Below are positions 1-5,187 of a stretch of DNA of 7,660 bases, one piece after another. Each line of letters begins with the position of its first letter. The first letter of the stretch is position 1. The DNA is from Modestobacter sp. GTDB taxonomy: Bacteria; Actinomycetota; Actinomycetes; Mycobacteriales; Geodermatophilaceae. The DNA lies in contig JAOPVN010000452.1 in assembly GCA_025966175.1 (NCBI GenBank), positions 1 through 7,660 of the forward strand. Direction: 5' to 3'. The notes below the pieces were generated by a model, which searched no databases, was not told the origin of the DNA, and saw only the letters and a program-made list of their open reading frames with translations. The position numbers and the translations under genes are program-made.

Positions 1-2
1 CG

Positions 3-32
3 CCGTACGGCCAGCCGCCGTACGGCCAGCCG
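3..32 (+). repeat. Two identical tandem 15-base coding repeats (PYGQP)
   Basis: Bases 3-17 and 18-32 are the same 15-mer, ccgtacggccagccg, each encoding PYGQP. The first two bases of the window fit the end of another copy, so the array may extend upstream. Identity at the nucleotide level, not only in protein, suggests recent duplication by slippage. Confidence 0.85.
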
Positions 33-95
33 CTGGCCGGCCCACCGACCCCGCCCAGCGCCGGCGCGCCGGGGGAGCGCCCCAGCGGCGGCTGA
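3..95 (+). CDS. 3' end of a Pro/Gly/Tyr/Gln-rich tailed protein (partial, possibly DUF5336-like)
   Basis: Only the last 30 codons are in the window; the frame starting at base 3 reads PYGQPPYGQP followed by a Pro/Gly/Ala/Ser-rich end and a TGA at 93-95. The tail is low-complexity and probably disordered. The two PYGQP units are encoded by identical 15-base repeats. In mycobacteria the gene just before the PerM gene (Rv0954) encodes a DUF5336 membrane protein with a long PYGQ-rich C-terminal tail, and here too the next gene is PerM-like, so a DUF5336-like protein is the best guess. This is inference: no membrane segment is visible in the part present, and other PYGQ-tailed actinobacterial proteins cannot be excluded. 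Confidence 0.6.
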   Translation, partial: PYGQPPYGQPLAGPPTPPSAGAPGERPSGG

Positions 96-99
96 ACCC

Positions 100-128
100 G
101 TCACCGGACCGGCCCCCGCGGGCGTGAC
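100..128 (+). terminator. Possible weak hairpin after the PYGQ-tailed gene
   Basis: GTCAC at 100-104 can pair with GTGAC at 124-128, enclosing a GCCC/GGGC stem (112-115 with 120-123) with a 4-base loop. A 7-base bulge lies on the left side. There is no U-tract. It sits 5 bases after the upstream stop codon, so it could end that transcript, but the stem is short and GC-rich DNA folds easily by chance. Confidence 0.25.
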
Positions 129-175
129 TTGAGTCGGCCCGGCGCGTGCGACGCGCGCCCGGCGCCCGGCCTTGC

Positions 176-181
176 GACAGT
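176..181 (+). promoter_or_regulatory. Possible -10 hexamer for a leaderless perM-like transcript
   Basis: GACAGT, with A at position 2 and T at position 6, lies 6 bases before the chosen GTG at 188, and no ribosome binding site is visible at a usable distance. This fits the leaderless layout seen more clearly at purN and mdh in this window. The hexamer itself is a poor match to TANNNT. Confidence 0.3.
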
Positions 182-187
182 GGACAG

Positions 188-1384
188 GTGACCTCCGTGC
201 TGGCGCGCCTGCCGACCCTCGGGCAGGGGCGGCCGGGGGATCGCCGCGGGCCGCCCGGCGGCTGGCTCGCCGCGGCCACGACCCTGACCGTCACGATCAC
301 CGGGCTGCTCGGACTCGGGCTCGCGCTCGTCGTCGTGCAGACCCTGGACCCCGACGGCGGGCTGCCCGTGGGCTCGTCGGCGCGGCTGGCCGGCCAGCTC
401 TGGCTGCTCGCTCAGGGGGCGGAGCTCGAGCTGCCCTCCGGTCCACTGCGGCTGGCCCCGCTGCTGCTCACCGCCGGGATCGCCTGGGGACTGAGCCGGG
501 CGGCAGGTTCGGTCGTGGCGCTGCGCGAGCTGGCCGGGGCGGCCGAGGTGGGCCGGGTCCTGGCCGTCGTCGTGGTGGTGCACGCCGCCGTCACCGCGGT
601 GCTCGCCCTGGCGGTGCGGACGCCCGGTGCGTCGGTGGACCTGGTGCGCGCGGTGGTCGGGGCCACCGTGCTGGCGATCGTCGCGGGCGGCTTCGGCGTG
701 CTGCGCGACTCCGGCCTGAGCGCCGAGGTCGCCGACCGCTTCCCCGGACCGGGACGGGCGCTGGCCCGCGCGGTCGTCGTCGGCACCCTCACCCTGGCCG
801 CCTGCTGCACCGCCGTCATCGCGGTCGCCCTGGTGGACGACGTCGCCGGGGTGGGCCGGCTGGTCACCGGGCTCGGCGGGGCGAGTGCCGGCGCGGCCGG
901 ACTGGTCGGGCTCAGCGTGCTCCTGCTGCCCAATGCCGCGGCGGCCGTGATGGGCCTGGCGGCCGGCCCGGGGTTCCTGGTCGGCGCGGGCACGTCGGTG
1001 TCGGTCGCCGGGGTGACGCTGGGCAGCGTGCCGGCGCTGCCGCTGATGGCTGCCCTGCCCGACACCCAGGCGGTGCCGCTGCTCGCCTTCGTCTCCCAGG
1101 TGCTGCCGGCGATCGCTGGTCTGGTCACCGGCGTCGTGGTCGGCCGCCGGCTGGGCGACGCCGACGGTGGCGCCCTCACCGCTGCGCTGTGGGGCGTGGT
1201 CGCGGGCGTCGGCGTCGGCGTCCTCACCGGGCTGTGGGTGCTGGTGGCCGGCGGCCGGCTCGGCGACGCCGGCCTGGCCGAGGTCGGTGCACCGGCGCTC
1301 GCCACCGGGCTGGCCATCGCCGCCCAGGCCGGGATCGCCGCCGTACCAGCGGCCGCGGTGAGCCGCTGGCGGTCCCGGGGCTGA
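188..1384 (+). CDS. DUF6350 family polytopic membrane protein (PerM-like)
   Basis: A 398-residue integral membrane protein with about eight or nine hydrophobic segments (roughly residues 27-51, 85-104, 121-142, 152-172, 191-215, 233-258, 296-319, 331-355 and 368-390). The family signature is clear: LPNA at 247-250, then GPGFLVGAGTSVS from 260 and a Gly/Pro/Leu-rich stretch ending LMAALP at 286-291, between two membrane helices. The M. tuberculosis member, PerM (Rv0955), is linked to cell division and stress survival and likewise sits before purN-purH. The role here is inferred from that homologue and synteny, and no catalytic motif is visible. The start GTG at 188 was preferred to an in-frame GTG at 146 because that would add a 14-residue Arg/Pro-rich, non-conserved-looking leader. 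The first 25 residues are basic and probably cytoplasmic. A 45-base gap separates it from purN. Confidence 0.85.
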   Translation: MTSVLARLPTLGQGRPGDRRGPPGGWLAAATTLTVTITGLLGLGLALVVVQTLDPDGGLPVGSSARLAGQLWLLAQGAELELPSGPLRLAPLLLTAGIAWGLSRAAGSVVALRELAGAAEVGRVLAVVVVVHAAVTAVLALAVRTPGASVDLVRAVVGATVLAIVAGGFGVLRDSGLSAEVADRFPGPGRALARAVVVGTLTLAACCTAVIAVALVDDVAGVGRLVTGLGGASAGAAGLVGLSVLLLPNAAAAVMGLAAGPGFLVGAGTSVSVAGVTLGSVPALPLMAALPDTQAVPLLAFVSQVLPAIAGLVTGVVVGRRLGDADGGALTAALWGVVAGVGVGVLTGLWVLVAGGRLGDAGLAEVGAPALATGLAIAAQAGIAAVPAAAVSRWRSRG

Positions 1385-1415
1385 CCGGGCCGGGGAGGGC
1401 CTCGGGGGCGACGGC

Positions 1416-1421
1416 TAGGGT
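1416..1421 (+). promoter_or_regulatory. -10 element of a leaderless purN promoter
   Basis: TAGGGT matches the actinobacterial TANNNT -10 consensus and ends 8 bases before the purN GTG at 1430, so transcription would begin at or next to the start codon. No purine-rich ribosome binding site lies at the right distance, and no clear -35 element is seen. It gives purN-purH its own promoter within the 45-base gap after the perM-like gene. Confidence 0.65.
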
Positions 1422-1429
1422 TGGCGAAC

Positions 1430-2080
1430 GTGTCCGCCGACGCATCCACCGTCCAGCGGTCCAGCACCGCCGGATCGAGGGTCGTCGTCCTGCTGTCCGG
1501 CGCCGGCACGCTCTGCGCCGCGCTGCTGGGCGCTGCCGCCGAGCCGGAGCACCCCTTCGAGATCGTTGCCGTCGGTTCCGACCGCCCTGATGCCCCGGGC
1601 CTGGCCCACGCGCGCGAGCGTGGGGTCGAGACGTTCGTGACCGCGCTGGGGGAGCACGCCGACCGCGCCGCCTGGGACCGGGCACTGGCTGCGGAGCTCA
1701 CTGGTCGCCGTCCGGACTGGGTGGTGTGCGCCGGCTTCATGAAGCTGCTGGGCCCCGCTGTCCTTGCTGCCTTCGCCGGCCGCGTGGTCAACACCCACCC
1801 GGCGTTGCTGCCCGCCTTCCCCGGCGCGCACGCCGTGCGGGACGCCCTCGCCGCCGGGGCGAGGACCACCGGCGCCACCGTGCACCTGGTCGACGCCGGT
1901 GTCGACACCGGTCCGGTGCTCGCGCAGCGGACCGTCCCGGTGCTGCCGGACGACGACGAGGCGCGCCTGCACGAACGGATCAAGAACGTGGAGCGCGAGC
2001 TCCTGGTGCAGACCCTGGCCGGCCTGGTGGCCGCCGGGCTGCCCCCGACCGTCGCACCCAACGAGGAGAGCAACCGATGA
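1430..2080 (+). CDS. purN: Phosphoribosylglycinamide formyltransferase (GART)
   Basis: Transfers the formyl group of 10-formyl-tetrahydrofolate to GAR, giving FGAR in de novo purine synthesis; cytoplasmic. The 216-residue protein has the family's usual length. VVLLSGAGT (19-27) forms the phosphoribosyl-substrate loop. The catalytic trio is present as Asn121 and His123 in VNTHPALLPAFPG and Asp159 in GVDTGPVLAQ, all offset by exactly 15 from E. coli Asn106, His108 and Asp144. The extra length is an N-terminal Ser/Thr-rich extension of about 15 residues. GTG at 1430 was chosen over an in-frame TTG at 1421 because TTG overlaps the last base of the TAGGGT promoter hexamer and the GTG is placed for leaderless translation. 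The stop overlaps the purH start (ATGA), so the two genes are very likely cotranscribed and translationally coupled. Confidence 0.96.
   Translation: MSADASTVQRSSTAGSRVVVLLSGAGTLCAALLGAAAEPEHPFEIVAVGSDRPDAPGLAHARERGVETFVTALGEHADRAAWDRALAAELTGRRPDWVVCAGFMKLLGPAVLAAFAGRVVNTHPALLPAFPGAHAVRDALAAGARTTGATVHLVDAGVDTGPVLAQRTVPVLPDDDEARLHERIKNVERELLVQTLAGLVAAGLPPTVAPNEESNR
2063..2070 (+). promoter_or_regulatory. Ribosome binding site of purH
   Basis: GAGGAGAG, with its GGAG core 8 bases before the ATG at 2077, fixes the purH start inside the last codons of purN. Confidence 0.8.
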
Positions 2081-3627
2081 GCGACCGCATCCCCGTCCGC
2101 CGCGCGCTGCTCGGCGTCTACGACAAGAACGGGGTCGAGGACCTGGCCCGCGGGCTCGCCGCCGCCGGCGTCGAGCTGGTCAGCACCGGGGCCACCGCCG
2201 CCCGGATCGCGGCCGCCGGCCTGCCGGTGACCCCGGTCGAGCAGGTCACCGGCTTCCCCGAGTGCCTGGACGGGCGGGTCAAGACGCTGCACCCCGCGGT
2301 GCACGCCGGGATCCTCGCCGACCGGCGCAAGCCGGACCACGTGCGCCAGCTCGAGGAGCTGGGCATCGCGCCGTTCGACCTGGTCGTGGTGAACCTCTAC
2401 CCGTTCAGCGACACCGTGGCCTCCGGTGCCTCGCCCGACGAGTGCATCGAGCAGATCGACATCGGCGGCCCGGCGATGGTGCGGGCGGCGGCGAAGAACC
2501 ACCCGTCGGTCGCCGTCGTCGTCGACCCGGGCCGCTACGCGGAGGTCGTCGAGGCGGTGACGGCCGGCGGCTTCACGCTGGCCCAGCGGCAGGGCCTGGC
2601 CGCCGAGGCGTTCCGGCACACCGCTGCCTACGACGTCGCCGTCGCGTCCTGGATGGGCAACGTGCTGGCTCCCGACGACGAGAGCGGCTTCCCCGCGTGG
2701 GTCGGCGGCAGCTGGGAGCGGGCCGACGTGCTGCGCTACGGGGAGAACCCGCACCAGGGCGCCGCCCTGTACCGCAGCGGGCAGCCCGGGCTGGCCGACG
2801 CCGAGCAGGTGCACGGCAAGCAGATGTCCTACAACAACTACGTCGACACCGACGCCGCATGGCGGGCCGCGCACGACCACACCGACCCGTGCGTGGCGAT
2901 CATCAAGCACGCCAACCCGTGCGGGATCGCCGTCGGCGCCGACATCGCCGCGGCGCACCGCAAGGCGCACGCCTGCGACCCGGTGTCGGCCTTCGGCGGG
3001 GTCATCGCCGCCAACCGCGAGGTGGACCTGACGCTCGCCGAGCAGATCTCGGAGGTCTTCACCGAGGTCGTCGTCGCCCCCTCCTTCACCGCGGACGCGC
3101 TGGCCGTGCTGACCCAGAAGAAGAACATCCGGCTGCTGCGCATGCCCGAGGCGCCGCGGCTCTCGGTCGAGCTGCGGGCGGTCAGCGGCGGGCTGCTGCT
3201 GCAGACCGCCGACCGGATCGACGCCCCCGGCGACGACCCGACGAGCTGGACGCTGGCGGCCGGCCAGCCCGTGGACGCCGCCGGCCTCGACGACCTGGTC
3301 TTCGCCTGGCGCGCGGTCCGCGCCGTCAAGAGCAACGCCATCCTGCTGGCCAGCGACAAGGCCACGGTGGGCGTCGGCATGGGGCAGGTCAACCGGGTGG
3401 ACTCCGCCCGGCTGGCCGTCGCGCGGGCGGGGGAGCGGGCCACCGGGGCCGTCGCCGCGTCCGATGCGTTCTTCCCCTTCGCCGACGGGCTGCAGGTGCT
3501 GCTGGACGCCGGGGTGCGCGCCGTCGTCCAGCCGGGTGGTTCGGTGCGTGACCCGGAGGTCATCGCCGCCGCCGAGGCGGCCGGGGTGACCATGTACCTG
3601 ACCGGCACCCGCCACTTCGCGCACTGA
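2077..3627 (+). CDS. purH: Bifunctional AICAR formyltransferase / IMP cyclohydrolase
   Basis: Carries out the last two steps of IMP synthesis: formylation of AICAR with 10-formyl-tetrahydrofolate, then ring closure of FAICAR to IMP. The 516-residue length is normal for the family. The N-terminal MGS-like cyclohydrolase domain (about 1-195) shows VYDKNGV, STGAT (36-40), DGRVKTLHP (65-73), NLYPF and IDIGGPAMVRAAAKN (127-141). The C-terminal transformylase domain (about 200-516) shows RYGENPHQ (220-227), GKQMSYNN (247-254), IKHANPCG with the catalytic Lys277-His278 pair, DPVSAFGG, SDAFFPF (462-468) and PGGS (486-489). All key motifs are intact. The ATG overlaps the purN stop in ATGA and is preceded by GAGGAGAG. 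A strong hairpin 7 bases after the stop probably ends the purN-purH transcript. Confidence 0.98.
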   Translation: MSDRIPVRRALLGVYDKNGVEDLARGLAAAGVELVSTGATAARIAAAGLPVTPVEQVTGFPECLDGRVKTLHPAVHAGILADRRKPDHVRQLEELGIAPFDLVVVNLYPFSDTVASGASPDECIEQIDIGGPAMVRAAAKNHPSVAVVVDPGRYAEVVEAVTAGGFTLAQRQGLAAEAFRHTAAYDVAVASWMGNVLAPDDESGFPAWVGGSWERADVLRYGENPHQGAALYRSGQPGLADAEQVHGKQMSYNNYVDTDAAWRAAHDHTDPCVAIIKHANPCGIAVGADIAAAHRKAHACDPVSAFGGVIAANREVDLTLAEQISEVFTEVVVAPSFTADALAVLTQKKNIRLLRMPEAPRLSVELRAVSGGLLLQTADRIDAPGDDPTSWTLAAGQPVDAAGLDDLVFAWRAVRAVKSNAILLASDKATVGVGMGQVNRVDSARLAVARAGERATGAVAASDAFFPFADGLQVLLDAGVRAVVQPGGSVRDPEVIAAAEAAGVTMYLTGTRHFAH

Positions 3628-3634
3628 ACAAGGA

Positions 3635-3685
3635 CCCCGCTGCCCCCCACGCCTCGCAGGCTCGGCGCGGGGCCCTGCAGCGGGG
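3635..3685 (+). terminator. Two-tier hairpin after purH (likely terminator or attenuator)
   Basis: CCCCGCTGC (3635-3643) pairs perfectly with GCAGCGGGG (3677-3685). Inside it CCCCACGCC (3645-3653) pairs with GGCGCGGGG (3664-3672) with a single A-C mismatch, leaving a 10-base loop. The whole stack is about 17 base pairs, far stronger than usual for a 70-base spacer, though there is no U-tract, as is common for actinobacterial terminators. It ends only 2 bases before the GGAGGT ribosome binding site of the next gene, so it could also gate translation of that gene. Confidence 0.6.
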
Positions 3686-3687
3686 CC

Positions 3688-3693
3688 GGAGGT
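3688..3693 (+). promoter_or_regulatory. Ribosome binding site of the MfpA-like gene
   Basis: GGAGGT, 4 bases before the ATG at 3698. It abuts the base of the upstream hairpin. Its presence argues that this gene is translated from a leadered transcript, unlike purN and mdh. Confidence 0.75.
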
Positions 3694-3697
3694 ACTC

Positions 3698-4321
3698 ATG
3701 ACGCGGAACGAACCGCCACCGGAGCCGGGCACCGTCTGGGAGGACGAGGACTTCGCCCGCGTCGACTGGGACTGGGTGGAGCTGGAGCGGGTCACCTTCA
3801 TCGGCTGCCGGTTCGATGACGCGTCGCTGTCGGAGCTGGTCACGAAGAAGTGCGTGTTCGAGCGGTGCGTGCTCACCGGCGTCGCGCTGTCGGGCTCCAA
3901 GCACGACGGGACGGCGTTCCTGTCCTGCCGGTTCGACCGGGCGAAGCTGTTCGACGTCACCTGGACCGGCTGCAAGCTGACCGGCTCGCAGTTCCCCGGG
4001 GCCACGATGCGGCCGATGACGTCGACCGACTGCGACTGGTCCTACGCCTCCCTGCGCGGCGTGGACCTGTCCGGCGTGGACCTCTCGGGGCAGAAGCTGA
4101 CCGAGGCCGACCTCACCGAAACCGACCTGCGGGAGTCCGACCTCACCCGCGCGGACCTGCGGCACGCCCGGCTGCAGAGCACCCTGCTGCGCGGAGCCGA
4201 CCTGCGCGGGGCGGACACCGACGGGATCAACTGGCGCGGCTTCGACGCGACCGGGGTGCGGCTGGACGTCGTCCAGGCGGTGCTGTTCGCCCGCGCCCAC
4301 GGCGCCCTCGTCGCCGACTGA
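3698..4321 (+). CDS. Pentapeptide-repeat protein, MfpA-like
   Basis: A 207-residue protein made almost wholly of pentapeptide repeats. From Phe34 to Leu189 a hydrophobic or bulky residue falls at nearly every fifth position without a phase slip, giving about 32 pentapeptides or 8 coils of a right-handed quadrilateral beta-helix. The second half has classic A(D)LxX units such as ADLTE, TDLRE, SDLTR, ADLRH and ADLRG. Key features recall mycobacterial MfpA, a DNA-mimicking, gyrase-binding protein linked to fluoroquinolone resistance: a GSKHDGTAF segment (66-74) like MfpA's SQHRGSAF, and the C-terminal RLDVVQAVLFARAHG (188-202) like MfpA's dimerisation end, both recalled without an alignment. The acidic N-terminus has no signal peptide. 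ATG 3698 has GGAGGT before it. Gyrase binding is inference; many pentapeptide proteins have unknown targets. It lies 70 bases after purH and is not in the GTPase/roadblock 'conservon' where mycobacterial mfpA is found. Confidence 0.85.
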   Translation: MTRNEPPPEPGTVWEDEDFARVDWDWVELERVTFIGCRFDDASLSELVTKKCVFERCVLTGVALSGSKHDGTAFLSCRFDRAKLFDVTWTGCKLTGSQFPGATMRPMTSTDCDWSYASLRGVDLSGVDLSGQKLTEADLTETDLRESDLTRADLRHARLQSTLLRGADLRGADTDGINWRGFDATGVRLDVVQAVLFARAHGALVAD

Positions 4322-4366
4322 CCGCCGCGCGGGGTCGAGCCGCCTGCTCGACCTCAGTGGCGGCGG
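4322..4366. terminator. Bidirectional hairpin between convergent genes
   Basis: GGTCGAG (4333-4339) and CTCGACC (4347-4353) form a perfect 7-base-pair stem with a 7-base loop, filling the gap between the stop at 4321 and the minus-strand stop at 4354-4356. CCGCCG (4322-4327) and CGGCGG (4361-4366) could add an outer stem. There is no U-tract on either strand. Being symmetric, it could end both convergent transcripts. Confidence 0.6.
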
Positions 4367-5094
4367 CCGACCTTGGGGCCGGTCATCAGGGCCTTGAGCG
4401 CGCCGAGGAAGCCGAGCCCGCCGACCGCGACGGTGAACCAGGCGCCGACCGCCCAGCGCTGCAGGCCCCACTGCGCATCCGCGAGCGGCACCAGCACCCC
4501 GGCCGCCACGACGAGGGCGACCAGCAGGGCGAGCACTCCCAGCAGCCGGTGCGTCTTGGCCGGGATGAACAGGAGCAGGCCCAGCACGAACAGCGCCACC
4601 CCGCCGTACACCACCGCCAGCGGCTCCCAGGTCCCGCGGTCGGCGAGCCGTTGCGGATCGCCGAGGTCGTCGACGCCGTCGCGCAGCAGGTCCAGGCCGG
4701 TGCCGCCGCCGTGAATCCAGACCACGAGCAGGCTGATGCCGGCGGCGATGCCGGCGAGCAGGAGCAGCAGCCCCGCCACGCTGTCCGCGCGGCGCACCAC
4801 GACGGGGGCGTCGCGGTACTCCGGACGGGTCGAGGCGCCGTCGTCATCGGTGCGGTTCCCCCGCGGGGCGTCGTGCCGGACGTCGTCCCACTGCCGGGAG
4901 GGCGCGCCGGTGTCCCCGGTCCGTGGGGCCGGGTACACCGGCGCCATGCCGACCACCGTGTCCTGGCGGTCGTGGCGCTGTACCGGCTCGACGACCTCCG
5001 TCGGTTGGTCGGCCAGCGGCTGGCCGGGCAGCGGCGCACCTGGGGACGCGGAGCTGCCGTGCGGTGCGGCGTACCGGCCGTCGGGCTCGCTCAT
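4354..5094 (-). CDS. Uncharacterised four-helix membrane protein with a disordered N-terminus
   Basis: I do not recognise the family. The 246 residues divide into a hydrophilic, Pro/Asp/Arg-rich, probably disordered cytoplasmic region (1-103) and four hydrophobic segments (about 104-127, 158-178, 183-204 and 213-236). An acidic loop of about 30 residues (128-157, with GLDLLRDGVDDLGDPQRLADR) lies between helices 1 and 2. The end is short and basic (KVGRRH), which with RR at 101-102 suggests both termini are cytoplasmic. No catalytic or binding motif is visible, so a structural, scaffolding or small-transporter-like role cannot be told apart. The ATG at 5094 is set by a GGAGGGA site 6 bases upstream; Met50 is a less likely internal start. 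It is the only minus-strand gene here, convergent with the MfpA-like gene and divergent from folD, so probably a single-gene unit. GC-rich third positions match the neighbours, which supports it being real. Confidence 0.8.
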   Translation of the reverse strand: MSEPDGRYAAPHGSSASPGAPLPGQPLADQPTEVVEPVQRHDRQDTVVGMAPVYPAPRTGDTGAPSRQWDDVRHDAPRGNRTDDDGASTRPEYRDAPVVVRRADSVAGLLLLLAGIAAGISLLVVWIHGGGTGLDLLRDGVDDLGDPQRLADRGTWEPLAVVYGGVALFVLGLLLFIPAKTHRLLGVLALLVALVVAAGVLVPLADAQWGLQRWAVGAWFTVAVGGLGFLGALKALMTGPKVGRRH

Positions 5095-5100
5095 GAGGGC

Positions 5101-5107
5101 TCCCTCC
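5101..5107 (-). promoter_or_regulatory. Ribosome binding site of the minus-strand membrane gene
   Basis: On the minus strand this reads GGAGGGA, 6 bases before the ATG at 5094; it fixes the start. Confidence 0.75.
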
Positions 5108-5148
5108 GCGCGCAGGAAGGGGGACCCGCGCGGCTGTCGGTGCCGTCG

Positions 5149-5154
5149 AGCCTA
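5149..5154 (-). promoter_or_regulatory. Possible -10 element for the minus-strand membrane gene
   Basis: On the minus strand this reads TAGGCT, fitting TANNNT, and would give a 5' leader of about 45-50 bases that includes the GGAGGGA site. No clear -35 element is seen. It lies about 20 bases from the putative folD -10, so the two divergent promoters would overlap. Confidence 0.4.
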
Positions 5155-5174
5155 GGGCGGTGACCGGCGTCGGG

Positions 5175-5180
5175 CAGACT
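5175..5180 (+). promoter_or_regulatory. Possible -10 element of a leaderless folD promoter
   Basis: CAGACT keeps the key A at position 2 and T at position 6 of TANNNT and ends 7 bases before the folD GTG at 5188. No ribosome binding site is present in the preceding 25 bases, so leaderless translation is the simplest reading. Confidence 0.45.
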
Positions 5181-5187
5181 GCAACAC

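Noticed and set aside
146..187. Upstream GTG start for the perM-like gene
   Set aside because: Adds a 14-residue Arg/Pro-rich leader and overlaps the likely promoter region; GTG 188 is better placed.
1421..1429. TTG start for purN
   Set aside because: Its first base is the last base of the TAGGGT promoter hexamer, so it would not be transcribed from that promoter.
1764..3551. Long plus-strand frame overlapping purN and purH
   Set aside because: Arg/Pro/Ala-rich translation out of frame with two intact enzymes; a shadow.
412..4005. Antisense open frame of nearly 1200 codons across the perM-like gene, purN, purH and the MfpA-like gene
   Set aside because: It lies opposite four well-recognised genes, is Arg/Pro/Ala/Thr-rich with no domain, and is expected from GC-rich codon bias suppressing stops on the other strand.
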